A stretch of 64,000 bases of DNA from the NCBI RefSeq assembly GCF_039530285.1, contig NZ_BAAAOK010000001.1, positions 1-64,000 on the forward strand, given 5' to 3'. Both the position numbers and the translations under genes were made by a program. The notes below the pieces were generated by a model. That model searched no databases, had not been told where the DNA came from, and saw only the letters and a list, made by a program, of their open reading frames with translations. Below, piece after piece: positions 1 to 8,791 of this stretch. Origin of the DNA: Actinomadura_C alba. GTDB lineage: Bacteria > Actinomycetota > Actinomycetes > Streptosporangiales > Streptosporangiaceae. Each line of letters opens with the position of its first letter. Position 1 is the first letter of the stretch.

Positions 1-444
1 AGCAACCAGCGAAGCCACCGAAGAAGGAAGAACGTCGCCCGAACTTACACATAGGACTTGACAGGCCCTCGTGCTCGCATACCCCAAAGGCAACTCACCC
101 GAGGCCCACTGCTTGGCCACCAATGGCAGCCGCCGCAACTGACGCGACAGCAACACACGCTCGTTCGCGCGACCCGACCGCATCCCCAGCTGCTTCCTGA
201 GCCAGGCGGCCGTGGAAGAGAACCCCCACCGGCGCACCTCACCGCTACGGTCGATCACACCGATCAGCGACGACAAGGCCGCTTCACCCACATCGAGCGC
301 CCGGCCCAGGTCCTGCGCCAGCTCCATGCATACGGCCGGGGACTCCTGAGCGGGGCGGGCGGCCAGCTCCAAGGCGATCGCCGACGCCGCCTCCACCAGC
401 TCACCGGGAGAGGCGCCACCCAACTCGATCGTTACTGACCGCAC
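1..444 (-). CDS. DUF222 / HNH endonuclease family protein, N-terminal part (runs off window)
   Basis: Reading leftwards from a GTG at 444, an open frame runs to the window edge (148 codons, no stop). The product starts VRSVTIELGGASPGELVEAA and contains the stretch AAWLRKQLGMRSGRANERVL followed by LSRQLRRLPLVAKQWASGEL, which is the typical core of the actinobacterial DUF222 region of HNH (13E12-type) proteins. The HNH domain would lie beyond the window. After GELPLGYAS (about codon 118) the residues stop resembling the family, where an alanine-rich helix is expected, so the gene may be frameshifted or truncated there. A TAGAGT -10-like hexamer lies only about 6 bases before the GTG, suggesting leaderless transcription, and a LexA box sits just upstream. 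Known family members in mycobacteria are SOS-induced. Confidence 0.55.
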   Translation of the reverse strand, partial: MRSVTIELGGASPGELVEAASAIALELAARPAQESPAVCMELAQDLGRALDVGEAALSSLIGVIDRSGEVRRWGFSSTAAWLRKQLGMRSGRANERVLLSRQLRRLPLVAKQWASGELPLGYASTRACQVLCVSSGDVLPSSVASLVA

Positions 445-476
445 ACCCAAACTCTACTTAAAGTCACCGACAAGAG

Positions 477-492
477 TCGAACAATAGTTCGA
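477..492. promoter_or_regulatory. LexA (SOS) box, perfect palindrome
   Basis: The sequence TCGAACAATAGTTCGA is a perfect inverted repeat matching the actinobacterial/Bacillus LexA consensus CGAAC-N4-GTTCG. It ends 33 bases before the GTG of the leftward DUF222 gene and overlaps the expected -35 position of its promoter. The rightward DNA ligase gene begins about 300 bases away and could share control, but the spacing favours the DUF222 gene. Confidence 0.85.
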
Positions 493-794
493 CATCGAGG
501 GTGGCAATCGCCTTTCTATGGTGGCTGAGGTCGAGCCGTGCTCACCGGGGTGGACTTGTAGGTCGCAGCGGTGGTCCGGCTTCACGTGGTACCGGTGGAA
601 CGAACGCCTCGGCAGGTTCACCGGTGCCACGAGCGAAGTCGGCCGCGAACGCCTTCTCTCCCAGCGTCGCCCGTACCCTGACCAGCCCATCGGATCGCAC
701 TAGCACGCCGATTTCTGGTATCGGCGCAGGTCACCGGGGTAAGACTGATGTATCGCCGTCGGATGGGGGACGCCGAGTCAGGCGGGTCGACCTC
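493..794. other. Intergenic stretch, no gene recognised
   Basis: The ligase frame stays open upstream to 501, but the extra residues (serine, arginine and glycine rich, no family resemblance) look like untranslated DNA. Nothing on the opposite strand is convincing either. The region presumably holds the ligase promoter. Confidence 0.5.
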
Positions 795-1802
795 ATGTAC
801 CTCCGCTGCCCGGTCGAGCCCATGCTCGCCCGGAGCATTGATCACCTTCCCGCGCCCGAGGAACTACGTGGGGGATCCCGGTATGAGCCGAAATGGGATG
901 GCTTCCGGGCGATCGGGCGCATCGACAAACGCCATGGCGTGCACCTGGTCTCGAGGCGTGGCACGCGGCTGAACGAGGCCTTCCCCGAGCTCGTGGCCGC
1001 CCTGTACGAGGAGCTGCCGGCCGCCACCGTGATCGACGGCGAGATCATCCGATGGGGAGCCGGCGGACGGCTGGACTTCGCCGCTCTCCAGGAACGCCTG
1101 ATCGCCGGGAGCCGGGTCCCCGAGCTGGTGCGCACCCAACCGTGCCATCTGATCGTTTTCGACGTGATGATCGTCGGTGGTGAAGACCTCGTCCGCCGGC
1201 CGTTCGCCCAACGGCGCCAGGTTCTGGAGGATCTCTTCACATCCGTCCCGCCGGCATCGCCCCTGGTGGCGACAATGCACACCGACAACGCCGACGAGGC
1301 CCGGATCTGGGTGGAGGCGCTGTCCACCCAGGGCATCGAAGGTCTGATCATCAAAGCCGCCGGTGACCCGTACCTGCCGGGGAAACGTCGCTGGCTCAAA
1401 CTGAAGACGCGCCACACGATCGATGTGATCGTCGGTGGCGTCACGGGATCGCCGAGCCGCCCGCGGGACCTGATCGTGGGTCGGATCGATCCCGCGAGCG
1501 GTGGGCTCCGGGTGGTGGGTCGTACGACCGCGGTTCCACCGGCGGCCCACGCCGCGCTGGCCGCCGCGCTGACCCCGGCCGGCGACGAGCATCCCTGGCC
1601 GGCCGAGCTGCCGAGCGGGTGGGCCGGCGGAATGTACGGCTCCCCGCCCATGCAGTACGTGCGGGTCCGCCCGGACGTGGTCGTCGAGGTGAGCGTCGAC
1701 CTCGCCATCGACCGAGGCAGGCTGCGGCATCCCGCTCGCTTCCACCGGCTGCGCTCGGATCTGCGTCCCGACGACGTACCGGCCGGTCTGGCACTGACCT
1801 GA
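795..1802 (+). CDS. ATP-dependent DNA ligase (LigC-type)
   Basis: The 335-residue product carries the nucleotidyltransferase motifs of ATP-dependent DNA ligases in order: motif I EPKWDGFRA with the adenylated lysine at Lys33, motif III VIDGEII, motif IV IEGLIIKA and motif V RWLKLKTR, followed by an OB-fold-like C-terminal half. It lacks the polymerase and nuclease domains of full LigD, so it matches stand-alone LigC-type ligases that act with Ku or in base-excision repair in mycobacteria. The ATG at 795 gives an N-terminus (MYLRCPVEPMLA) typical of the family; the open frame upstream is probably not translated. It faces away from the LexA-controlled DUF222 gene. No Ku or polymerase gene is nearby. 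Confidence 0.9.
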   Translation: MYLRCPVEPMLARSIDHLPAPEELRGGSRYEPKWDGFRAIGRIDKRHGVHLVSRRGTRLNEAFPELVAALYEELPAATVIDGEIIRWGAGGRLDFAALQERLIAGSRVPELVRTQPCHLIVFDVMIVGGEDLVRRPFAQRRQVLEDLFTSVPPASPLVATMHTDNADEARIWVEALSTQGIEGLIIKAAGDPYLPGKRRWLKLKTRHTIDVIVGGVTGSPSRPRDLIVGRIDPASGGLRVVGRTTAVPPAAHAALAAALTPAGDEHPWPAELPSGWAGGMYGSPPMQYVRVRPDVVVEVSVDLAIDRGRLRHPARFHRLRSDLRPDDVPAGLALT

Positions 1803-1850
1803 GACCGCAGCGCCCGTTCCCAGGCGGTGGTACGGCGACACCGGCGGGTG

Positions 1851-2855
1851 TCAGGTTTCGTCGTCGATGAGGTCCCAGGTACGGAGTTCCGCCGTCTCGC
1901 CGGTGAGCGGTGGATCGGGATCGTGGTCGGAGGGACGAGGCGTTTCCGGGCCGTCGGGTCCGACGCGAACGACGGTCTCGACCCGGATGATCCGGAACCG
2001 GCGTCCAGCGACGGTCAACTGGTTGATCTGCTCGCGTTCCAGCAGCCGGGCCGCCTTATGGAACTCGGCGAGCTCGGCCGGTGACGGCTGCAGCATGACC
2101 GGTGCGATCTTGTCGAAGTAGGTCGCCAAGGCCATCCGGGCCTCCTGCGGCGACGACGTGGCCACCGTCTGCGCCGGCCAGTACCCGTCCTCCTGCTGGG
2201 CGACGGCGAACCGGGTGGACAGCATGACGATCCGCGGGTGAGTGGTGAGCGCCTCCTGCGCGTCCCGGGTCACGCCCGGGGGCACCATCGGGCCCTTGGG
2301 CACGACCTCCCACCGCTCCCCCAGTAACGCCGCGCTGCCCGGTGTCCGGGCCGGGCCCAGCAGACCGCCGGTCAGCTTGTCGACGCCCCGGCGGACGCCA
2401 CCGGGGCATCCGGCAGCGGTGTCGGTATCGGGATCGGTGGAGCGCGGCGGCTCGGGCCCGGTCAGCCCGTACCGGACGAACTGGTCCGCCCGCACCACCC
2501 GCAGGTGACGGCCCGCCACCACCATCTCGTTCAGCCGTTCCTCTTCCAGCAGCGCCGATGCCGCCCAGTACTCCTCCCGGGCCACCTCATCGGTGGATCT
2601 GCGCCGGGCCAGGACGCGAAACCACCAGCCCAGACCATCGCGGGCCTCCTGTGGCGTCGGATCGCTCATGCCGCTCATCAGCCACCCGGCATCGGTGTGT
2701 TCCATCACCCCATAGGTCGGGCCGAACCAGAGAGTGGCCGGATGAGTCCGCTGTGCCCGAAGCGCCCCGAGCCGGGCCGAACCCGCTGCCGCCGAAGCCG
2801 ACAGCGGGAGGTCACCGCCGAGAGCCGATCCATCACTACCCGTCACATCGCCCAT
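1851..2855 (-). CDS. DUF5954 family protein
   Basis: The 334-residue product has two similar halves, each with a segment like AGRHLRVVRADQFVRYGLTG or AGRRFRIIRVETVVRVGPDG followed by an E/P-rich, D-rich stretch. This duplicated pattern is characteristic of DUF5954 proteins found in Streptomyces and relatives; their function is unknown. There is no signal peptide or membrane segment, so it is probably cytoplasmic. The gene is convergent with the ligase gene (48-base gap) and shares orientation with the M23 peptidase gene upstream. Confidence 0.7.
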   Translation of the reverse strand: MGDVTGSDGSALGGDLPLSASAAAGSARLGALRAQRTHPATLWFGPTYGVMEHTDAGWLMSGMSDPTPQEARDGLGWWFRVLARRRSTDEVAREEYWAASALLEEERLNEMVVAGRHLRVVRADQFVRYGLTGPEPPRSTDPDTDTAAGCPGGVRRGVDKLTGGLLGPARTPGSAALLGERWEVVPKGPMVPPGVTRDAQEALTTHPRIVMLSTRFAVAQQEDGYWPAQTVATSSPQEARMALATYFDKIAPVMLQPSPAELAEFHKAARLLEREQINQLTVAGRRFRIIRVETVVRVGPDGPETPRPSDHDPDPPLTGETAELRTWDLIDDET

Positions 2856-2963
2856 TGTGCGGCGTCGCCCCGGCCCTCGGCGGCCCTTTTCGCGACGGGC
2901 CCTCCTCGGCCGTCGAACTCGTCATCTCAATTCATCGGAAAGGCCACTATTCGGCCGAGCACA

Positions 2964-3021
2964 TTCGACTGAGCACCTTCGACTGAGCACCTTCCGACTG
3001 ACCAGCATCCGACTGGGCGCC
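2964..3021. repeat. Short imperfect tandem repeat
   Basis: Two perfect copies of TTCGACTGAGCACC (2964-2977 and 2978-2991) are followed by two degenerate 15-base copies with the core TCCGACTG. The array lies between the DUF5954 gene and the 3' end of the M23 peptidase gene. Confidence 0.7.
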
Positions 3022-3038
3022 GGCTCGTCGCTTCGAGG

Positions 3039-3950
3039 TCAGCCGCAGTGTTCGAACGGGCTGTTGTAGGCGTTCGCTCCGACCGACCCTCCCCACTTGA
3101 CGCAGGTGCCCGGGGCGGCCCTGCGCACCGGTCCGGCGTAGTAGGCGAAGCTGCCCGAGTCGGTGGTGCGGGTGCCGCCCTCGACCTCCAGATACGCCGA
3201 CGTGGCGGAGGGGGTGCCTATCGAGGTGGCCTTGATGGTGACCACGCAGTTGTTGCCGTTGACGTTGTAAAGCAGATAGACCCGCCCCGCCGTGCCCGTC
3301 GCGGCCGAGTCGATCACCGAGTATCCGGAGCCGCACACCTCCTCGGGCGTGTACGGATTGCCGCCCGCGCCGCAGTTCTGCGACGTGAGGGTCTGGTTCG
3401 GGTAGCCGAACCGGGTTCCGTTGAAGTAGGCGGGCTGGATGTTGGCCGGGTACGACGTGTCAGTGGTGCGCACCTCGTAGTGCAGGTGCGGCAGGATGTT
3501 GTTGCCCGGTTTGCTGGTGTTGCCCACCTCGCCGATCTTGGCGCCCCGGCTCACCTGCGCGCCGGCGCTCACCGAGCGCGTCCGCAGGTGGGCGTAGTAG
3601 GTGCGCCAGCCGCCTCCGTGGTCGATGACCACCAGGTTGCCGTACCCGTTGGTCGAGCCCTGGTGCGCGGAGGTGAGCACCGTGCCGGAGGCCGCCGCCG
3701 ACACCGTGTCGCCGAGGTCGGCGTCTGCGGTGCTGCCCCGGTTGAAGTCGATTTCGTACGACTCATGAGCGCTGCTGTTGTCGGAGTCGCCGTTCCAGCT
3801 CTGCCCGCAGGGAAAGGGCAGTTGGAACGCGGGGCGCGGGCCGGCCGCCTGTGCGGGGCCGCCGCCGGCGAGCACCATTCCGGCCGCGCCGACGACCAGC
3901 GCGATGCCACCTGTGATCAGTCCTCGTAGCCGCATGACCGTCACGTTCAC
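3039..3950 (-). CDS. Secreted M23-family metallopeptidase with C-terminal SapA-like domain
   Basis: The 303-residue product begins with a Sec signal peptide (hydrophobic segment at about residues 10-35 ending in AQA). The M23 (lysostaphin/LytM-type) domain follows, with the zinc-site elements HESYEIDFN and LPHLHYEV and the conserved core NGYGNLVVIDHGGGWRTYYA. Such enzymes cleave peptidoglycan cross-bridges or secreted peptides outside the cell. From about residue 205 a second domain (YTPEEVCGSGYSVIDSAA to GTCVKWGGSVG) resembles spore-associated protein A of Streptomyces, so the enzyme may be targeted to the spore or aerial-hypha surface. The start may be the GTG at 3950 or the ATG at 3935. 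Confidence 0.85.
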   Translation of the reverse strand: MNVTVMRLRGLITGGIALVVGAAGMVLAGGGPAQAAGPRPAFQLPFPCGQSWNGDSDNSSAHESYEIDFNRGSTADADLGDTVSAAASGTVLTSAHQGSTNGYGNLVVIDHGGGWRTYYAHLRTRSVSAGAQVSRGAKIGEVGNTSKPGNNILPHLHYEVRTTDTSYPANIQPAYFNGTRFGYPNQTLTSQNCGAGGNPYTPEEVCGSGYSVIDSAATGTAGRVYLLYNVNGNNCVVTIKATSIGTPSATSAYLEVEGGTRTTDSGSFAYYAGPVRRAAPGTCVKWGGSVGANAYNSPFEHCG

Positions 3951-4059
3951 AGCAATAGCGCGGGCGGGCTATGCAAAGAATCAACGAAACACCGGGCTTG
4001 GTGTATGAAGGTTTCAGGTTTACGCCGCGTGGCGGATCGCCCGCAGGGTGAGATGGCCG

Positions 4060-4479
4060 CTAGGACTCTCGCGCCCCGTCGTAGGCCTCGCGCGCCTCGA
4101 AGACGTCGTCGAGCCTGCTCTCGACCCACCTGGTCAGCGCCCACACCTGCTCGGCGACGTCGTGGCCCATGGGCGTCAGCGAGTAGTCGACGCGCGGGGG
4201 GATGACGGGCTTGGCGTCGCGATGGACGAAGCCGTCGCGTTCCAAATGCCGGAGGGTCTGCGCGAGCATCTTCTCGCTCACCCCACCGACCTTGCGGCGC
4301 AGCTCACTGAAGCGGTACGAGCGCTCGAGCAACGCGGCGAGGACCAGCACGCCCCAGCGGCTGGTGACGTGTTCGAGCACCACCCGTGAGGGGCATTCCG
4401 CGCGATTGACGTCCGGCGCCGCTCCGCGGAACCCGGCGGCGATGGTCCCGGCCGATATCGACTTCTCACTTACGCCCAT
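4060..4479 (-). CDS. HxlR-family transcriptional regulator
   Basis: The 139-residue product has the winged-helix HxlR layout: CPSRVVLEHVTSRWGVLVLA, then FSELRRKVGGVSEKMLAQTL as recognition region and DGFVHRDAKPVIPPRVDYSL as the wing, ending in a dimerisation helix. It is divergent from the NAD(P)H-binding oxidoreductase gene, with repeated GGTACT/AGTACC half-sites in between. This is the usual arrangement for HxlR repressors that control a neighbouring oxidoreductase in response to electrophiles or quinones. Confidence 0.9.
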   Translation of the reverse strand: MGVSEKSISAGTIAAGFRGAAPDVNRAECPSRVVLEHVTSRWGVLVLAALLERSYRFSELRRKVGGVSEKMLAQTLRHLERDGFVHRDAKPVIPPRVDYSLTPMGHDVAEQVWALTRWVESRLDDVFEAREAYDGARES

Positions 4480-4482
4480 GCC

Positions 4483-4524
4483 AGTACCTTACTTCAAAGT
4501 TGGTACTTTCAAGTGGTTAGTACC
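4483..4524. promoter_or_regulatory. Probable HxlR operator with three half-sites
   Basis: AGTACC (4483-4488), GGTACT (4502-4507) and AGTACC (4519-4524) form overlapping inverted repeats directly upstream of the HxlR ATG (4479) and between it and the divergent gene. GTAC-cored sites of this kind are known for HxlR regulators such as HypR and HxlR. The arrangement would allow control of both genes. Confidence 0.75.
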
Positions 4525-4593
4525 GGTCGTAGGGTGAGCTCCTGGTGCAGGACCTGCATTCATGACACGACATCCACGGAGAGAAGCACTTCG

Positions 4594-5484
4594 ATGAGCA
4601 TCGTCATCACCGGAGCGACCGGGCGGCTCGGCCGAATGGTCATCACGGACCTGCTCGCCGCCGGGGTCCCGGCGGACGGCGTCACGGCCGTCGCGCGCAG
4701 CGAGGAGAAGGCCGCCGATCTGGTGGCGAAGGGCGTTCGGCCGTACGTCGCCGACTACGACCGGCCCGAGACGTTCGCGGGGGCGTTCCGCCCCGAGGAC
4801 CGCGTACTGCTGATCTCCGGTACCGACGTGGGCAGGCGCACGGCCCAGCACGCCGCGGTCATCGACGCGGCGAAGGCGGCGGGCGTGGCACAGCTGGGGT
4901 ACGTCGGCGTGTTCGGCGGTCCCAAGGCCGACTTCCTGCTCGCGAACGACCACCGCGAGACCGAGCGGCTGATCCTCGACTCCGGCCTGCCGTACACCTT
5001 CCTGCGCAACAATTGGTACTCCGAGGCGTACGCCGGCGACATCGGCGACCTCCCCGGCGCGGTTAAGCGCGGCGCCATCGTCACCAACGTCGCCGCCGGA
5101 AGCCGCATCGCCACCGCGCCGCGCACCGACTACGCCGCCGCGGCGGCGGTGGCCATAAGCACCGACGGGCATCTGAACAAGGCGTACGAGCTGGGCGGCG
5201 ACCACGCGTGGTCGTTCGAGGAGTTCGCCGATGAGGTGTCGCGGCAGACCGGTGAGAAAGTGGTCCACACCTCTGTCAGCGCCGCCGAGCGCAAGGCGAT
5301 CCTCACCGGCGCGGGTGTTCCCGAAGTGTTCGCCGACGTCCTCGTCGACGTGGACGACGCCATCAGCCGGGGCGCGCTGGCCGCCACGCCGGGCGACCTG
5401 TCGCGGCTCATAGGACGCCCGACGACCCCCATCGCCGACTCGATCGCGGCGGCGCTGGCGGCGCCGGCGGCGCCGGCATCCTGA
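4594..5484 (+). CDS. NAD(P)H-binding oxidoreductase (QorB/NmrA-like SDR)
   Basis: The 296-residue product starts with MSIVITGATGRLGRMV, an atypical-SDR Rossmann motif (TGATGxLG), and continues with a NAD(P)-binding core and the segment TFLRNNWYSE characteristic of QorB-type quinone oxidoreductases and other NmrA-like proteins. It probably reduces quinones or related electrophiles with NADPH in the cytoplasm. The ATG at 4594 follows GGAGAG by about 10 bases. Its divergence from an HxlR regulator supports a role in electrophile or redox stress. Confidence 0.88.
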   Translation: MSIVITGATGRLGRMVITDLLAAGVPADGVTAVARSEEKAADLVAKGVRPYVADYDRPETFAGAFRPEDRVLLISGTDVGRRTAQHAAVIDAAKAAGVAQLGYVGVFGGPKADFLLANDHRETERLILDSGLPYTFLRNNWYSEAYAGDIGDLPGAVKRGAIVTNVAAGSRIATAPRTDYAAAAAVAISTDGHLNKAYELGGDHAWSFEEFADEVSRQTGEKVVHTSVSAAERKAILTGAGVPEVFADVLVDVDDAISRGALAATPGDLSRLIGRPTTPIADSIAAALAAPAAPAS

Positions 5485-5572
5485 GGCATCGCCGGGCCGG
5501 CCGCGTCGCCACCTGGATCGGTAACGAATCCGGAGATTGAAGAGGCGCTCGGTCCGGTAGGTAACGTGACAT

Positions 5573-8398
5573 ATGGCCAGGTCACCCATCGTCACGCTGG
5601 TGGTCGCCGCGATGCTCGCCGCGGCGGCCACCTCCTGCGGCACACCCAGGACATCGCCGGCCCGTGCCACCGCGGCCACGACCGTCGCAGCGCCGGGAAC
5701 GGGCGTCTCGGATCTGACCACGGGCTGGAAGATCCAGTCCTCCGCCGTGGCGGGCACGTCCGGAGCCCGGATCTCCCGCCCGGACTACTCCCCCACGGGC
5801 TGGCTGTCGATCAAGCAGCCGGTCACGGTGATGGCGGGCCTGCTCGAGAACGGGCGCTACCCCGGCATCTTCTACTCCGACCGGCTGAAGACGGTGCCGA
5901 CCGAGCAGTTCGCCGTCAACTGGTGGTATCGCACGCAGCTCACCGTGCACCCGCGTAAAGAGAGCCGCACGTTCCTGATCATGAACGGGGTGCTGGGCAC
6001 CGCGGACCTGTGGGTCAACGGCACCAAGGTCGCCGACCGCTCGCAGCTCCAGGGCGCGTACTCGCGGCTGGAGTACGACATCACGCCGTACGTACGCGAT
6101 GGCTCGAACGCGATCGCGCTCGACGTCGCCAAGAACGACCCGAAGACGCTACTGACCGACAGCCAGCTGGACTGGAACCCCCCGGCACCCGACCGCAACA
6201 CCGGCCTGCGGTTCCCGCCGCAGCTGGCCGAGGCCGGTCAGATCTCCCTGCGGAACGTGCACGTCAACCAGCACAACGCCAAGGACCTCAGCAGCTCCGA
6301 TCTCACTCTCAAAGCCGATCTGCGCAATGACACGGCATCCGCCCAGCGCGCCGAGCTCACCGAGGCGATCACTCGTGGAGGCACCCGCATCGCCGTGACG
6401 ACGGAGGTGACGGTCCCCGCGAAGTCGACCCGGACGGTGACGCTGACGCCCGCCGACCACCGGCAGTTGCACCTCGGACACCCGGCCGTCTGGTGGCCGT
6501 ACCAGCTCGGCGGGCAGCCGCTCTACCACCTCGACGCGAGCGTCCGGGTCAACGGCAAGATCTCCGACCGGTTCACCGAGGACTTCGGCATCCGCACGGT
6601 CACCTCGCGCCTGACGCCTGTCGTTCCCGGTAAGACCCATACCCCGCACGGCGACCGCCAGTTCGTCATCAACGGTGTGCCGCTGGTCATCCGCGGCGGC
6701 GGGTGGTCGCCGGACATGTTCATGCGCTACTCGCCGCGGAACATCCGCGATCAGCTCTCGTACGTCAAGAACCTCGGCCTGAACACCCTGCGCTTCGAGG
6801 GCAACTTCCCGCCCGACGACATGTTCGCGGAGATGGACCGCGCGGGGATCCTGGCGATGACCGGCTGGCAGTGCTGCGACCGGTGGGAGACCCCGTCCAG
6901 CACGTGGCCCGAGGCGCTGAAGGCCAACGCCGGCAACCAGGCCACCCGGGTCGCCCGGTGGCTGCGCGACCATCCGAGCGTCTTCACGTTCTTCCACGGC
7001 AGTGACGCCGCGCCGGACGCCGCGAAGGAGTCGATCTACCTGTCCGCGTTCGAAACGGCCGGCTGGCAGACGCCCCAGGTCTCCTCGGGGCAGTACAAGT
7101 CCTCGCCGAGGCTGGGACCCTCCGGCGCGAAGGAGGGCCCGTACAACTATGTGCCGCCGGGCTACTGGTGGGCGAACGGCCCGGAGACCGCGGGCACCGA
7201 CCCGACCTTCACCAACGCGGGCAGCGGGTGGGGCTACGACACCGAGACGAGCGCCGGGAACACGGTGCCGACGCAGGACTCGCTCAACCGGTTCCTGACC
7301 CCGGCCGAACAGCGGGAGATCTGGGACCCGAGCACCACCAAGGGACCCGACGCCGGACCGGATCTCTTCCACGTCTACCCGACCTACAACCCCTACACGA
7401 AGACGGCCCGGATGGGGCAGTACAACACCCCGCTCTGGAACCGCTACGGCGGCTGGTCCGACATGGTCTCGTACCAGAAGATCGCCCAGATGGGCGGCTA
7501 CGAGACCACCCGCGCCCAGTTCGAGGCGTACATCGGGCACTCCAAGGACCCGGCGAACCCGAGTACCGGCGTCATCTACTGGATGGCCAACAAGGCGTGG
7601 CCGTCGCTGCACTGGAATCTGTACAACTACGACCTCGATCAGCCGGGCGTCTACTTCGGCGCGCTCAAGGCGGGCGAACCCGTGCACATCATGTACGACT
7701 ACGCCAACGGCTCGATCAAGGTGGCCAACCTGACCGGCGGGAGCCAGAAGGACCTGACCGCCTCGGCGCGCTTCATCGACCTGAACGGAACGGTCAAGCG
7801 GACGGACCGCGCGCGCGTACCCGACCTGCCGAGCCAGGACGTACGCACCGTGCTGACGCCAGTGGTTCCGGCCGGGATCTCCCGCACGTACTTCCTCGAG
7901 TTGACGCTGAACCGCGAGGACAGGACGGTCAGCCGGAACGTCTACTGGCTGTCCACGAAGCGGGACGCCGTCGACTGGTCCGAGACGCTCGGCAAGGGCA
8001 GCGGTGCGGTGTTCGCACCCGGCGGCCACGCCGACCTGACCGGCCTGCGTGACCTGGCCCCGGCGGACGTACGGGTGTCCGCGTCGACGCGGCGTGAGGG
8101 AGACGACGCCGTCACCACGGTGACGATCCGCAATGCCGGCCGCTACACGGGCGGCCGGGGCGTGCCCGCGGTCTTCACCCGGGCGGACGTACGCCGCGGC
8201 ACGGCCGACGGCCGCCGGCGCGGAGGCGACGACCAGGTGCTGCCGATCTTGTGGAACGACAACAACGTCACGCTCTGGCCCGGTCAGAGCCAGACGCTCA
8301 CCGCGCGCTACCGGGCCTCGGAGTTGCGTGGCTCGCCACCCGTCGTCGGCATCACCGGCCGTAACGTACGCGACGCGACCGTGCCGGCCGGCGGCTGA
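5573..8398 (+). CDS. Lipoprotein GH2 exo-beta-D-glucosaminidase
   Basis: The 941-residue product has a lipoprotein signal peptide ending AAATSC and the domain order of GH2 exo-beta-D-glucosaminidases: an N-terminal sugar-binding sandwich (about 75-190), an Ig-like domain, a TIM barrel (about 340-690) and C-terminal Ig-like domains. The probable acid (Asp in FFHGSDAAPD, about residue 478) and nucleophile (Glu in DTETSAG, about residue 557) match the spacing of CsxA from Amycolatopsis. CsxA removes glucosamine units from the non-reducing end of chito-oligosaccharides. The following ABC importer genes fit uptake of the products. I assign the family confidently and the exact substrate by analogy. 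Confidence 0.88.
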   Translation: MARSPIVTLVVAAMLAAAATSCGTPRTSPARATAATTVAAPGTGVSDLTTGWKIQSSAVAGTSGARISRPDYSPTGWLSIKQPVTVMAGLLENGRYPGIFYSDRLKTVPTEQFAVNWWYRTQLTVHPRKESRTFLIMNGVLGTADLWVNGTKVADRSQLQGAYSRLEYDITPYVRDGSNAIALDVAKNDPKTLLTDSQLDWNPPAPDRNTGLRFPPQLAEAGQISLRNVHVNQHNAKDLSSSDLTLKADLRNDTASAQRAELTEAITRGGTRIAVTTEVTVPAKSTRTVTLTPADHRQLHLGHPAVWWPYQLGGQPLYHLDASVRVNGKISDRFTEDFGIRTVTSRLTPVVPGKTHTPHGDRQFVINGVPLVIRGGGWSPDMFMRYSPRNIRDQLSYVKNLGLNTLRFEGNFPPDDMFAEMDRAGILAMTGWQCCDRWETPSSTWPEALKANAGNQATRVARWLRDHPSVFTFFHGSDAAPDAAKESIYLSAFETAGWQTPQVSSGQYKSSPRLGPSGAKEGPYNYVPPGYWWANGPETAGTDPTFTNAGSGWGYDTETSAGNTVPTQDSLNRFLTPAEQREIWDPSTTKGPDAGPDLFHVYPTYNPYTKTARMGQYNTPLWNRYGGWSDMVSYQKIAQMGGYETTRAQFEAYIGHSKDPANPSTGVIYWMANKAWPSLHWNLYNYDLDQPGVYFGALKAGEPVHIMYDYANGSIKVANLTGGSQKDLTASARFIDLNGTVKRTDRARVPDLPSQDVRTVLTPVVPAGISRTYFLELTLNREDRTVSRNVYWLSTKRDAVDWSETLGKGSGAVFAPGGHADLTGLRDLAPADVRVSASTRREGDDAVTTVTIRNAGRYTGGRGVPAVFTRADVRRGTADGRRRGGDDQVLPILWNDNNVTLWPGQSQTLTARYRASELRGSPPVVGITGRNVRDATVPAGG

Positions 8399-8791
8399 AC
8401 CGGCCGTGCCCTGACGCCGCGCAGCCGGCGCCGGGATGGCCGGTCAACGCAGCAGGGCGCTCCGCAGCGTGATCCCATGGCGGGTCCTCAGATTTATGGT
8501 CATCTCTATCTGGTGCCCACGATCGTCGAGCAGTCCCTTGGCATCCGACACCAGCCGGTAACGGCGACATGCCCCGCATGCTTCTTGCGACGACCGACGG
8601 CTGAGCCGGCACCGCCGAATCGGCCGGGCTCCGGAACGGAAGTGATTCATGAGGACGAAGACGCCGTACTGAGCACATCGTGCCTGGTGAGAGCCTTGCA
8701 CGGCGCACCAGGCGCGCTCCACGGTCAGGTAGCGTGAGGCGGCGCGCGCCGGCAACCGACCAATGGGGGCGTGTTCGATGGGGGTAGGCGG
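8399..8791. other. Intergenic stretch, no convincing gene
   Basis: Frames are open on both strands (for example 8444-8755 reverse, 8477-8737 forward) but their translations resemble no family I recognise and have no good ribosome site. The stretch probably contains the promoter of the ABC importer genes. A decayed gene cannot be excluded. Confidence 0.4.

Noticed and set aside
501..794. Extra 98 codons in front of the ligase
   Set aside because: The translation is low-complexity (Ser/Arg/Gly) and unlike any ligase N-terminus; the ATG at 795 gives the family start.
8444..8755. Open frame between the glucosaminidase and the binding-protein gene
   Set aside because: No ribosome site and no family resemblance; composition looks like a chance frame in GC-rich DNA.
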